Positions 54,799 to 61,738 of a stretch of 64,000 bases of DNA are shown here, one piece after another. The notes under the pieces are model-generated. The model was not told the DNA's origin, made no database searches, and was given only the letters and a program-made list of their open reading frames with translations. Position 1 is the first letter of the stretch. Every line of letters begins with the position of its first letter. Source of the DNA: Luteolibacter sp. (GTDB lineage: Bacteria > Verrucomicrobiota > Verrucomicrobiia > Verrucomicrobiales > Akkermansiaceae); NCBI GenBank assembly GCA_030696085.1, contig JAUYNL010000030.1, positions 1 to 64,000 of the forward strand, written 5' to 3'. Made by a program: the position numbers and the translations under genes.

Positions 54799-55638
54799 TC
54801 ACTTCCACATCTTCTCTTCCATCGGCGCTTTGATCCCGCCGGAAAACCAGCGCTCCGGAATGATTACTTGTTGGCCGGGTTTGTCGCCCAGCCATGCAGC
54901 CCACCATGAATAACTGCTGTTGGCGATGATGTGATGGCTGGCCAGACTCATCAAATGGAGGTCATGCAGCGGATTTTTCGCGGCGACTCCGGAGTCGATC
55001 ACTTCGGTGTCGGCTTCGCGGAACTTCAGACGGCACCAATCGGGGTCGTCCGAGAAGATGAAAAAACGCGAGGCCGGCATGCGGGCGCGCATTCTATCCA
55101 TAGATTTGTGGTAGTAGTTTTCGTCGCAGACTTGGAAGACCGGGATGTCCAGATAATCCTTTCTCCTGACATGAACCGCCACCGAGTCGGATAGGGTCAG
55201 GCGCTCGCGGAGATCTTCCGGCACTTGCACGGCATCCTTGAAAAGCGATCTCAGCTCGGAACGCAGTGAATCCGCGATGCCTTCAAAATAAAGCGGTGTC
55301 TGGAAAAATCCGTTCAACATGCAGTCGGGCGGCGCTTCCGCGAATGTCCGGTCGAAGGACTGGTCATCAGCCGGTTCGCGCAGGGCCGGCACGCCTAGCA
55401 GTTCCCAGTAATGCCTCTGGAAGAATTTGCGCAATGCACGGGAGAGCGGCGAAAAGCGCCGCAGGACCTTCGCGCGGATCGGCAGTTTGAGGAAATGCGA
55501 TACTTCCGCCCAGCCCTCCGCATTGAACCATGAGGCGTCCAACACCAGTGGCACTCCATGCTTCTCCGCCAACGCCCGTCCCAGCGCATACTGGAACAGA
55601 TTGTTGCCGGTCCGGCCGCGGAGAATGATACGAATCAC
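54799..55638 (-). CDS. Alpha-1,2-fucosyltransferase-like (GT11)
   Basis: 279 residues from a GTG at 55638. The start VIRIILRGRTGNNLFQYALG fits the family N-terminus, where a G-x-G-N-x-(L/M)-F-Q-Y-A motif is usual. The donor motif HVRRKDY appears in VAVHVRRKDYLDIP. Later segments FFIFSDDPDWCRLKF, DLHLMSLASHHIIANSSYSW and WWAAWLGDK are typical of GT11. It should transfer fucose, or a related sugar, in an alpha-1,2 linkage. A GTG at 55686 would add 16 residues encoded by heptamer repeats (MHFKFITQNQTSKINP), which I regard as leader rather than protein. Confidence 0.85.
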   Translation of the reverse strand: MIRIILRGRTGNNLFQYALGRALAEKHGVPLVLDASWFNAEGWAEVSHFLKLPIRAKVLRRFSPLSRALRKFFQRHYWELLGVPALREPADDQSFDRTFAEAPPDCMLNGFFQTPLYFEGIADSLRSELRSLFKDAVQVPEDLRERLTLSDSVAVHVRRKDYLDIPVFQVCDENYYHKSMDRMRARMPASRFFIFSDDPDWCRLKFREADTEVIDSGVAAKNPLHDLHLMSLASHHIIANSSYSWWAAWLGDKPGQQVIIPERWFSGGIKAPMEEKMWK

Positions 55639-55640
55639 CG

Positions 55641-55685
55641 GATTGATTTTGGATGTTTGATTTTGGGTTATGAATTTGAAATGCA
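55641..55685. repeat. AT-rich heptamer tract
   Basis: Tandem 7-mers of the GATTTTG/GATGTTT type are followed by TGAATTTGAAATG. The tract directly precedes the likely GTG start of the GT11 gene and is an open frame with it. Confidence 0.6.
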
Positions 55686-55781
55686 CTGCTCACGTCGTTC
55701 GTGAAACAGTATTGGCCCATTTCATGACATGAGATGCGAATTCATAAGTTTTTTGAAAAAGACACATTCTCTTCTTGGATC

Positions 55782-55814
55782 GTTCAAAATTCAAAATTCA
55801 TCATTCAAAATTGC
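55782..55814. repeat. AT-rich heptamer tract
   Basis: Near-perfect TTCAAAA heptamers (four units, one degenerate) at the 3' end of the double glycosyltransferase gene. Its last codons (KNRNFE) are made of repeat sequence. Confidence 0.65.
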
Positions 55815-58278
55815 GGTTTTTCACCGCGTGAAAAACTATAAGCATCTTCTCCGCGACTCTCTCCGCCGCATAGGTTTCGCGCAACGTAAGTCCGCATTCG
55901 CGGATCTCGTCCGGAGTCATGGCCATGACTTCGTCCAGCGCCGCGAAGAGGGAATCGGCCCTGTCCAATGAGAATCCACCCTTGTTAGTGGCCACTCCCA
56001 GGACCTCCTCCACCGAGGTTCCCTTCACATAACACACCGGTGTTCCCAGATAATAAGCCTCCAGCGCCGGCAGACCGAAGCCTTCGATTTCGGAGGGCAG
56101 GATCAGCGCCCGGGCCTCGCAATAAGCGGCTTGTAGCGCGGCATCCTCAAGGAATGGGCGTTTCACGATGCTGTGGGAACTGGCCAGCAAGGGCTCCACC
56201 TCCGGTGGCACCGTTCCGATCAGGTGCAGCATTGGAAGATTCCTGCCTTCGGATTCCGCCTCATGCCACCAGCGAATCAGGTGGGCCGTGCGTTTGTGCG
56301 GCTCGCAGGACGCCAGGTGAATCACATAGTTTTCCTTCTCAGGATCTTCCGGTTGGGGCAGTTTCTCGAAGAGGCATGGCTCATAGGTGACAGTGATTTC
56401 CTTGAACGGTATTTCGTGCCGCTCCATGAAATCGAGGATCTGTTTCTTCGAGGATTCCGAAACGGTCAGGATCCGGTCGGAGCGCCTCAGCGTGTGCTTC
56501 AGCAGCTTCGCCCAGTAGGCATATTCCCAGGGTTTGCGCCATTTGGGATAATGGTCCTCGTCATACTGGATGATGGTGTCGTGGATCGTCACCACGGACG
56601 GCTGACAGAACTGATGCACCAGCGGCAGATATCCTTTCGGGAAATAATACACATCTGGTGGCACATCGCCTTTCTGGAACAGGGGATGGAAGTGGTCGGT
56701 GAAGAGTCTTACCCATTTCCGGCGGGTTCCCCAGGGCAGCATGCGGCTGGATGCCACGCATCCGGGGGCCTGCTGCGAGGTTCTTGAGGAAACCGCCTCG
56801 ATCTCCACCTGCCCTGTCGCCTGTAGCGATTCCAATACCACCTGCGACATCCGCGAAATCCCGAAACTCCGGTCATGTCCCGGATTCTGGTCCGCGAGAT
56901 AGACGGAGATGGAAATTTTGGATGTTGGATTTTGAGTTTTGGATGGAAGAGAAGAAGATTCATTACTGCAGCGGCGGTCTATGACCGTCGAAGCGCTTGG
57001 AAGGTCATCGGATATATGGCGGCAATCCATAACCGCCGGTGGCGGTCCGTCCCCACCCGAATCCGGCGACGGTGACACACCGACGCTACAGGTTCCACCC
57101 TTGGTAGCAGCGCGGAACGCCTTCTCCACCCGCTCGATGAAACGACGTGGCAGAAAGCGCTCATGGTAGAACCTCTTGGACGCTTGCTCGTCATCGGCTC
57201 CTTGATCGATCCTCGCTTTGAATTCCAGCAAGGTTTCCGCGTAGGCGGCGGGAGAGCGCACCGGCAGGAGATATGCGGTCGGACAGCCGTCGAGCATCGC
57301 AGGAATTCCCGCCCATTGGGTTGAAATCAAGGGCAATCCGGCGCCCGGCGCCTCCATCAGAACGATTGGTGTGGCTTCCGACTCATAGTGGGTGGGAAAG
57401 AAAAAGACATCCGCTGCGAAATAGGCGTCCCATTTCGCATCACCGGTCAGTTGCCCGGCCAGCTCCACCATGTCTTCAACATCCAATTCGCCTCTCAGAT
57501 GGCGGACGTCTTGTTCGAAATCGTTGGAGAACCACTTGCCGACGACGCGGAACCGGAAGTCGCCCTGTTTCCCCTGCGTCTTGAGAATGGATGCGGTCTT
57601 GAGAATTTCCAGCACTCCCTTGCCCTCCTGCAGGCTGCCGACGAAGAGCGCTGTCAGCGGCCCGCCGCTGAGACGGGGGAGGCGTGTTTTCTCCGGAACC
57701 TCGATGGCGCAGGGGCACCACTGCCACGATCGGGCGGCGAAGACCTTGTGGGGCGGCACCAGTTCCTGAGCCACCTCCAGGGCGACTTCGGCATGGTGAT
57801 AGGCAAGGCGCGCCATCAAGCGCCGGATGAGGCCCTTGCCCGCGAATACCGGTAGGCCGCTGGCATGGAAAATGAACACCGTGGAGCCGGCGAGGCGTCT
57901 CACACAACCAAGGAACACGATGTCCCGGAGAAATGGGATCCATTTCGCGCTCGCCGGTGGGTAAAACAGCACGCACCCGGGATGCGTTTTCAGAATGCGC
58001 CTGGCCTCCCGGATCAAATGGAAAAGATGGACGATCTTCTTCCATTGGAAACGTCCCACCTCCTCCATTTCCTCACTGAACTCCATGCGCAGCCGGTGCG
58101 CCTCGAAGCCCGGCCAATCGTGATCAAACAGAATCTGCGTCGCCACCGCCTGCCCGTGCCACGGCGGCGGTGTTTGTCCCATCAGGAGAATGTGAGGCGT
58201 GGAGGGCAAGATTTTTGGATTTTGAATGGAAGAGGATTGCACCACGATAGAATTCAGAAAGAGCGAGTCTGGAGACAC
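55801..58278 (-). CDS. Fusion of two family 4 glycosyltransferases
   Basis: 825 residues. Residues 1-33 are low-complexity leader; the first GT4 starts at HILLMGQTPPPWHGQAV. Its C-domain has ALFVGSLQEGKGVLEIL and the E-x7-E region FFPTHYESEATPIVLMEAPG. Residues about 388-460 form a linker of no known domain (SVGVSPSPDSGGDGPPPAVM ... PSKTQNPTSKIS). The second GT4 starts at ISVYLADQNPGHDRSFGI and has VTIHDTIIQYDEDHYPKWRK, ILTVSESSKKQILDF, VIHLASCEPHKRTAHLI and ALILPSEIEGFGLPALEAYY. The linker DNA consists of a hairpin-pair element and a heptamer tract. The two enzymes therefore look like once-separate genes joined across a repeat. Another possibility is internal initiation giving two proteins. 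Confidence 0.82.
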   Translation of the reverse strand: MSPDSLFLNSIVVQSSSIQNPKILPSTPHILLMGQTPPPWHGQAVATQILFDHDWPGFEAHRLRMEFSEEMEEVGRFQWKKIVHLFHLIREARRILKTHPGCVLFYPPASAKWIPFLRDIVFLGCVRRLAGSTVFIFHASGLPVFAGKGLIRRLMARLAYHHAEVALEVAQELVPPHKVFAARSWQWCPCAIEVPEKTRLPRLSGGPLTALFVGSLQEGKGVLEILKTASILKTQGKQGDFRFRVVGKWFSNDFEQDVRHLRGELDVEDMVELAGQLTGDAKWDAYFAADVFFFPTHYESEATPIVLMEAPGAGLPLISTQWAGIPAMLDGCPTAYLLPVRSPAAYAETLLEFKARIDQGADDEQASKRFYHERFLPRRFIERVEKAFRAATKGGTCSVGVSPSPDSGGDGPPPAVMDCRHISDDLPSASTVIDRRCSNESSSLPSKTQNPTSKISISVYLADQNPGHDRSFGISRMSQVVLESLQATGQVEIEAVSSRTSQQAPGCVASSRMLPWGTRRKWVRLFTDHFHPLFQKGDVPPDVYYFPKGYLPLVHQFCQPSVVTIHDTIIQYDEDHYPKWRKPWEYAYWAKLLKHTLRRSDRILTVSESSKKQILDFMERHEIPFKEITVTYEPCLFEKLPQPEDPEKENYVIHLASCEPHKRTAHLIRWWHEAESEGRNLPMLHLIGTVPPEVEPLLASSHSIVKRPFLEDAALQAAYCEARALILPSEIEGFGLPALEAYYLGTPVCYVKGTSVEEVLGVATNKGGFSLDRADSLFAALDEVMAMTPDEIRECGLTLRETYAAERVAEKMLIVFHAVKNRNFE
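56912..56946. repeat. AT-rich heptamer tract inside a coding frame
   Basis: Five 7-mers of the type TTTTGGA, TGTTGGA and TTTTGAG read in the minus-strand frame as SKTQNPTSKI at the junction between linker and second glycosyltransferase. Similar tracts elsewhere in the locus are intergenic. Confidence 0.65.
56970..57088. repeat. REPIN-like pair of hairpins inside the double glycosyltransferase
   Basis: Two related hairpin units in opposite orientation: AGCGGCGGTCTATGACCGTC (56970-56989) and, at 57067-57088, the inverted CGACGGTGACACACCGACGC. Aligned, they share AGCGnCGGTnTnTnACCGTC. Between them is a further stem GGCGG/CCGCC (57018-57037). The full span of about 119 bp lies in the linker of the fusion gene. 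A related unit is at 59144-59170. Confidence 0.75.
58210..58230. repeat. AT-rich heptamer tract at gene start
   Basis: TTTTTGGATTTTGAATGG-type heptamers lie in the first codons of the fusion gene and encode SSIQNPKI. The sequence probably represents old leader DNA taken into the frame. Confidence 0.5.
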
Positions 58279-58328
58279 GTGGTCCCAGCAGGGACGGCTT
58301 CACGCCTGCCATAAGTGGGCGGGCTGAT

Positions 58329-58664
58329 TCAGACATGGAGCAGTTTTTTTACGGCGGCTACCAATGTAGGATTTTGAATGGTTGCGGAATCCCAGATGAT
58401 GGAATCTTCGGTCCTGAAATAGCAATGGGCCAGGATGTCCTGAAAGTCGGCAATTGCTCTCCAGGGAATATCAGGAAATTGTCCCGTCATTTCCTCTGGA
58501 AGGTATTTTACCGCTTCTCCGATGATTTCGAGATTGCGAATCACCGCGTCAACAGTGCGCCTGTCGCAGTGGAATGTTTCGTAGGTGAAACCCTGAATGT
58601 AGGTTTCAATGGCAAGAGCCGCTTCAAGGATGTCCTCGAGTCGTAGTTGGGGATCACGCGACAT
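58329..58664 (-). CDS. hepT: HepT-like toxin (DUF86)
   Basis: 111 residues, all-helical. The family landmarks are DAVIRNLEIIGEAVKYLPEE and WRAIADFQDILAHCYFRTED. The canonical RX4HXY ribonuclease motif should have Arg at residue 75, but Gln75 is present; His80 and Tyr82 are retained. HepT is the toxin of the MntA-HepT type VII system, whose partner adenylylates it. The partner gene starts upstream and overlaps by 11 bp. The Arg to Gln change may weaken activity. The 3' end lies 50 bp beyond the start of the fusion glycosyltransferase. Confidence 0.85.
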   Translation of the reverse strand: MSRDPQLRLEDILEAALAIETYIQGFTYETFHCDRRTVDAVIRNLEIIGEAVKYLPEEMTGQFPDIPWRAIADFQDILAHCYFRTEDSIIWDSATIQNPTLVAAVKKLLHV

Positions 58665-58944
58665 GGAGAAGATCAGACTGGATGCGACGCATGAATCGGT
58701 CCGGGCAGGAACTGCGGGTGTGGAGATCGACCGGCATGTGGAGTTGCTCTTCGAGGAAGAATTTGAGGCCCATGAAACCGGTCAACGTGGGCGGCGTGGT
58801 GAATTCCACCAGGAAATCCAAGTCCCTGGCATCAGCTTCCCCCCTGGCCGCTGAGCCGAAAAGCCAGAGTTTCGCTACCCCTGCGGAACGCAGTTCACCC
58901 TCAAGTGAACGAATAGTGCGTATGATGGATTCGGGTGAATTCAT
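58654..58944 (-). CDS. mntA: MntA-like antitoxin nucleotidyltransferase
   Basis: 96 residues from the ATG at 58944. The minimal nucleotidyltransferase motif is intact: G30-S31 in LWLFGSAARGEADARDLDF with D41 and D43 as GSx10DxD, and a third acidic residue D73 in MPVDLHTRSSC. It should add AMP to the HepT tyrosine and neutralise it. It overlaps hepT by 11 bp, upstream of it, as in typical modules. A longer upstream frame to 59217 crosses repeats and is not coding. The pair sits inside the glycosyltransferase cluster, between two repeat-rich gaps. Confidence 0.88.
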   Translation of the reverse strand: MNSPESIIRTIRSLEGELRSAGVAKLWLFGSAARGEADARDLDFLVEFTTPPTLTGFMGLKFFLEEQLHMPVDLHTRSSCPDRFMRRIQSDLLHVA

Positions 58945-58997
58945 GAGCGTAGGATATGTGAAAAGCCGGAATGGAGAAGCGGAAATGGGAAATTCGG

Positions 58998-59013
58998 ACC
59001 GATTGGTATCGGT
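58998..59013. repeat. Short perfect hairpin upstream of mntA
   Basis: ACCGAT-TGGT-ATCGGT forms a 6-bp stem with a 4-base loop. It lies in the roughly 296 bp gap between the mntA start and the end of the GT2 pseudogene, followed by TGCATGCA-like palindromes. It could be an operator or a remnant of a repeat unit. Confidence 0.4.
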
Positions 59014-59143
59014 TGCATGCACCGGGATGTATGCATTGTGTCGCCAAGTGGCTGGTGGTCCAGTTAGCCCGCTTTGGCTTGTGCTGGAAAGGCAGGAAGT
59101 GAAAATTTCGTGTGTCGAATTTTGGTTGTTGAATGTAAGGCTT

Positions 59144-59170
59144 GTATCGGCGCTCTGTGAGCGTCGATAC
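59144..59170. repeat. REP-like hairpin unit
   Basis: GTATCGGCGCTC-TGT-GAGCGTCGATAC forms a stem of 12 pairs with a single G-T wobble/mismatch. The core matches the hairpin at 56970 (CGGCGnTCTnTGAnCGTCG), and GCGGTCC-CCCACCC sequence follows in both. Here only one of the two hairpins is found, so it is a solo or truncated unit. It is flanked by heptamer tracts at 59117-59138 and 59206-59246. Confidence 0.7.
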
Positions 59171-59205
59171 GGATTAGAAGCGAATGAACGCGCGGTCCCC
59201 ACCCA

Positions 59206-59246
59206 TCCAAAATCCAAAATTTAAAATCCAAAATTTAAAATTATAA
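59206..59246. repeat. AT-rich heptamer tract
   Basis: At least five units of the 7/8-mer CCAAAAT or TTTAAAAT in tandem, the cleanest array in the window. It overlaps the last codons of the GT2 pseudogene. Confidence 0.7.
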
Positions 59247-60160
59247 CCTGCTCCTCCACCTGAGAATCCCCTTTTTCAGCCGGAACACATGATACAACAG
59301 CCCGTCCACCACGAGGCTCAGGTTCTCATCCTTGAAGGGTTTGATGCCATACATCCGGCGGAGCGCCCGGGGTTCGGCTGCCTGGCGCTGCATGCGCAGC
59401 ACATTCTTCATGTCATTCTTGCCAAGGCTCTTCTGGCTGATGCTCTCGTCATGCAGGCGGAAGTCGGCTAGGATCTCGGGCGTGTGGAGGAAGCGTTTCC
59501 CGAGGTGGGCGAGCCGCGCGTAATACTCGCCGTCCATGCAGAATCCAAAATCGATGTCCAGCAAGTGACCTTCCGCGATCATGGTCTCGCGCCGGTAAAA
59601 ACACGCGGTTGAGCCGATATAACACCCCTATTGCACGAGAATCCGCCGGTCGAAGGGAATCGCGGGCATGCGGCGGATGAACTTTCCCTCGCCATCCATG
59701 TAATCCCAGCCGCCGTAGATCACATCCGCATCCGGGTTTGCCTCTGCGAATTCTATTACGGCCTTCAACGCTCCGGGCTTGAGCCGATCATCGGCATTGA
59801 GCCACATCACCCATTTACCCTGCGCCTTGAGAAAGCCCTTGTTGATGCCATCGCTCATCCCCTTGTCGGGCTCTTGGAAGAACGAAGCATGCGGGAATCG
59901 AGCCACTACCTCGGCGGTATCATCCATGGACCCCGCATCCATCACCAGATGCTCGAAGGTGACACAAGGAGGGGCGATGCATGATCGCCCTTGAGGATGG
60001 ACGGTGACTCGGGTGACGCTCCACTCAGCGTCAAATCATTCTCATCGGCGGACACGTTCCGCCGCTCCTTGTGGACATCCATCTGATTCGCCACGCTTTC
60101 CAGGCACTCTCCGATGTAGTGACCTTAGTTGTAACTGGCGGTGACGATGGTGAAATCCAT
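59241..60160 (-). pseudogene. Inactivated family 2 glycosyltransferase
   Basis: A paralogue of the GT2 at 45757-46677. The start reads MDFTIVTASYN, then TAA (60125-60127), then GHYIGECLESVANQ. The inserted element (59963-60073) causes a net frameshift. The frame resumes with FEHLVMDAGSMDDTAEVV and the DxD site WLNADDRLKPGALKAV, breaks again at TAG 59628-59630, and continues GCYIGSTACFYRRETM to the end. At least the first in-frame stop sits where related genes have Gln, so single C-to-T changes could have made them. Three lesions mean no full product. About half the residues match the intact paralogue. Confidence 0.85.
59963..60073. repeat. REPIN-like palindromic element, copy 2 (111 bp)
   Basis: Perfect 9-bp inverted ends CACAAGGAG / CTCCTTGTG enclose the same two hairpins as copy 1 (loops GCATG and CACGT). 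The central part differs from copy 1 and the element is one base shorter, which puts the host gene out of frame. It is inserted at the same position of the GT2 fold as copy 1. Confidence 0.85.
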
Positions 60161-60224
60161 TGAGGGGTAAATGATGAATGCGATGTGAGCTATAGCGAAC
60201 ATGGAATATCAAGCGAAGCTCAAA

Positions 60225-60241
60225 CTGGCATGGCCGGAACA
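60225..60241. repeat. Shared 17-mer between two intergenic regions
   Basis: CTGGCATGGCCGGAACA here matches CTGGCATGGCCGGAGCA at 54775-54791, with CGAAGC a few bases upstream in both. A weaker inverted version lies around 59055-59085. All are in gaps of this locus, so it may be another dispersed element end. Confidence 0.4.
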
Positions 60242-60250
60242 ACGTGGAGG

Positions 60251-60281
60251 CAAAAACTGAAATGCTGAAAAGCTGAAAAGG
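60251..60281. repeat. CTGAAAAG octamer tract
   Basis: Three tandem 8-mers CTGAAATG/CTGAAAAG/CTGAAAAG in the 264 bp gap between the GT2 pseudogene and the flavoprotein gene. Similar octamers are at 14707-14722 and 47906-47933. Nothing else recognisable is in this gap apart from the 17-mer at 60225. Confidence 0.55.
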
Positions 60282-60424
60282 TTGGGCGTGGTCGGCCTCG
60301 CCGCGCCCACTTGTCCGCCGCATGGCGGTTCAAGGGCTTATCATGAAATGGATAATCCTTAAGAAGACAAAGAACAGCCTCCGGCGGAAGAAGTTAAAAT
60401 GGGTGGGGAGCGGCCGGAGCTGCC

Positions 60425-61636
60425 TTACCGGGTATTGACCGCGGTGGCGATTCCCAGGGCGATGGCATTTTTCACCGCAATATCTGAATTCATGTGGTCC
60501 CAAGTGCCCCAGCGCCCGAATCCCGTGATATTCTGGGTCGTGGCCCATTCCAGGATCCGGGAGACTCTCGCGGGCTTGTCGATGGTGTTGACCGGATAGG
60601 CATAGGGGTTGGTGTGCCTCCAGCCATCTGCTGCCTGACTCCGCTGGTGATTGCTCTCCGTCCAATACCCCCTGGCTCCCGGACTGAAGTTCGACCGTAG
60701 CAGTTTGCGATGGTGCTGCAATTCCTCGTCCGGTTCGTAAATCCAGTGCGCCTGACTATCGAGGGTTTCCGGGATGTAGTCGATGTCGATGCCGACATTG
60801 CACAAGGCATTGATATCGTCCCGCACGGCATCCGGAAGAGTCGTCCAGTTCAGCCATGCATGCCATGGCACCGAGCTGAACACATGATCAGCCTGCCAAG
60901 TGCCGTTAATGGTCCGGGTTGCAAGATCGAAGGATTGGATGTCCACTCCAAGCTGGATCGAATCAACCAGAGCCTCGGCCATTCGCCGCCAGACTTCGCC
61001 GTAGCCGTGTTCTTTGGGATACAAAAAAACCCCGTGGGCGGGGAGGCTGCCATAGGGCTTGCCCTCGATACAACTGTGCAGCGTCTCACGGAAGGAGACA
61101 TTGGGCAACTTGTGAAGCCAATAGGTGCCAAGCAAATCCGGGTCCATTGACCAGATTTTGCGGTTGTAGGGCAGCATGTAATCGTCGGCGATTCTCTCAC
61201 CGAACTTCCAGCGGATCCATGCGGCGAAGGATTCGGGAGCCGCGGTGCCACGGACACAGCCGGCCTGCGCGATGGACTCCAAGTAATCGACTTGGGTCTC
61301 CGTGTTGAACTGCCAGAGATTCGCCTCAAGCGGGTGGTCCACCATCTGAGCGCGGAGATGGATTTTGGACACGCGTTCATGTCGGTTCCATTCGGACTCC
61401 GGCATGAACCGGAATAGCAAATCAAGCACGTCCTTGTGTTTGACGTCGAGGAAATGCCCGCCACCGATGTCAAGTGGCGCACCATCCACGATCTCGCTCC
61501 GGCACAGCCCACCTGCCGTGATTTCCTTTTCCAGAACAAGGACCTCGGAGAGCGGCACGCCGCGATCCCGTAAAGTGTGTGCCAGAGCCAGCCCGCTAGG
61601 CCCGGCCCCAAGAATGATGTAGCGGAATGTCTGCAT
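60425..61636 (-). CDS. FAD-dependent oxidoreductase, UDP-galactopyranose mutase/amine-oxidase-like
   Basis: 403 residues. The dinucleotide-binding motif is at the N-terminus: YIILGAGPSGLALAHTLRDR, followed by VLVLEKEITAGGLCRSEIVD and LDIGGGHFLDVKHKDVLDLL. Mid-protein are GERIADDYMLPYNRKIWSMD and FLYPKEHGYGEVWRRMAEAL. The C-terminus has ITGFGRWGTWDHMNSDIAVK, where such enzymes close the FAD site. Relatives in polysaccharide loci include UDP-galactopyranose mutase and protoporphyrinogen-oxidase-like proteins. It may interconvert pyranose and furanose nucleotide sugars, but the exact activity is uncertain. Confidence 0.78.
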   Translation of the reverse strand: MQTFRYIILGAGPSGLALAHTLRDRGVPLSEVLVLEKEITAGGLCRSEIVDGAPLDIGGGHFLDVKHKDVLDLLFRFMPESEWNRHERVSKIHLRAQMVDHPLEANLWQFNTETQVDYLESIAQAGCVRGTAAPESFAAWIRWKFGERIADDYMLPYNRKIWSMDPDLLGTYWLHKLPNVSFRETLHSCIEGKPYGSLPAHGVFLYPKEHGYGEVWRRMAEALVDSIQLGVDIQSFDLATRTINGTWQADHVFSSVPWHAWLNWTTLPDAVRDDINALCNVGIDIDYIPETLDSQAHWIYEPDEELQHHRKLLRSNFSPGARGYWTESNHQRSQAADGWRHTNPYAYPVNTIDKPARVSRILEWATTQNITGFGRWGTWDHMNSDIAVKNAIALGIATAVNTR

Positions 61637-61738
61637 GTCGAGTAGGGGAGGAGATTCTGAATGTTGGATATTAATACTGAGTGCAAAACCGGAGATCGAA
61701 ACCGCAAGTGAATGCCATTCTTATTTGGGCAGCCAATT

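Noticed and set aside
58282-58295. Hairpin GTCCC-AGCA-GGGAC near the start of the fusion glycosyltransferase
   Set aside because: A five-base stem alone is too weak, and no second copy was found in the window.
59628-60127. Stop codons recoded as Gln
   Set aside because: TAA and TAG end normal genes elsewhere in the window, and this gene also carries a frameshift, so pseudogene decay is simpler.
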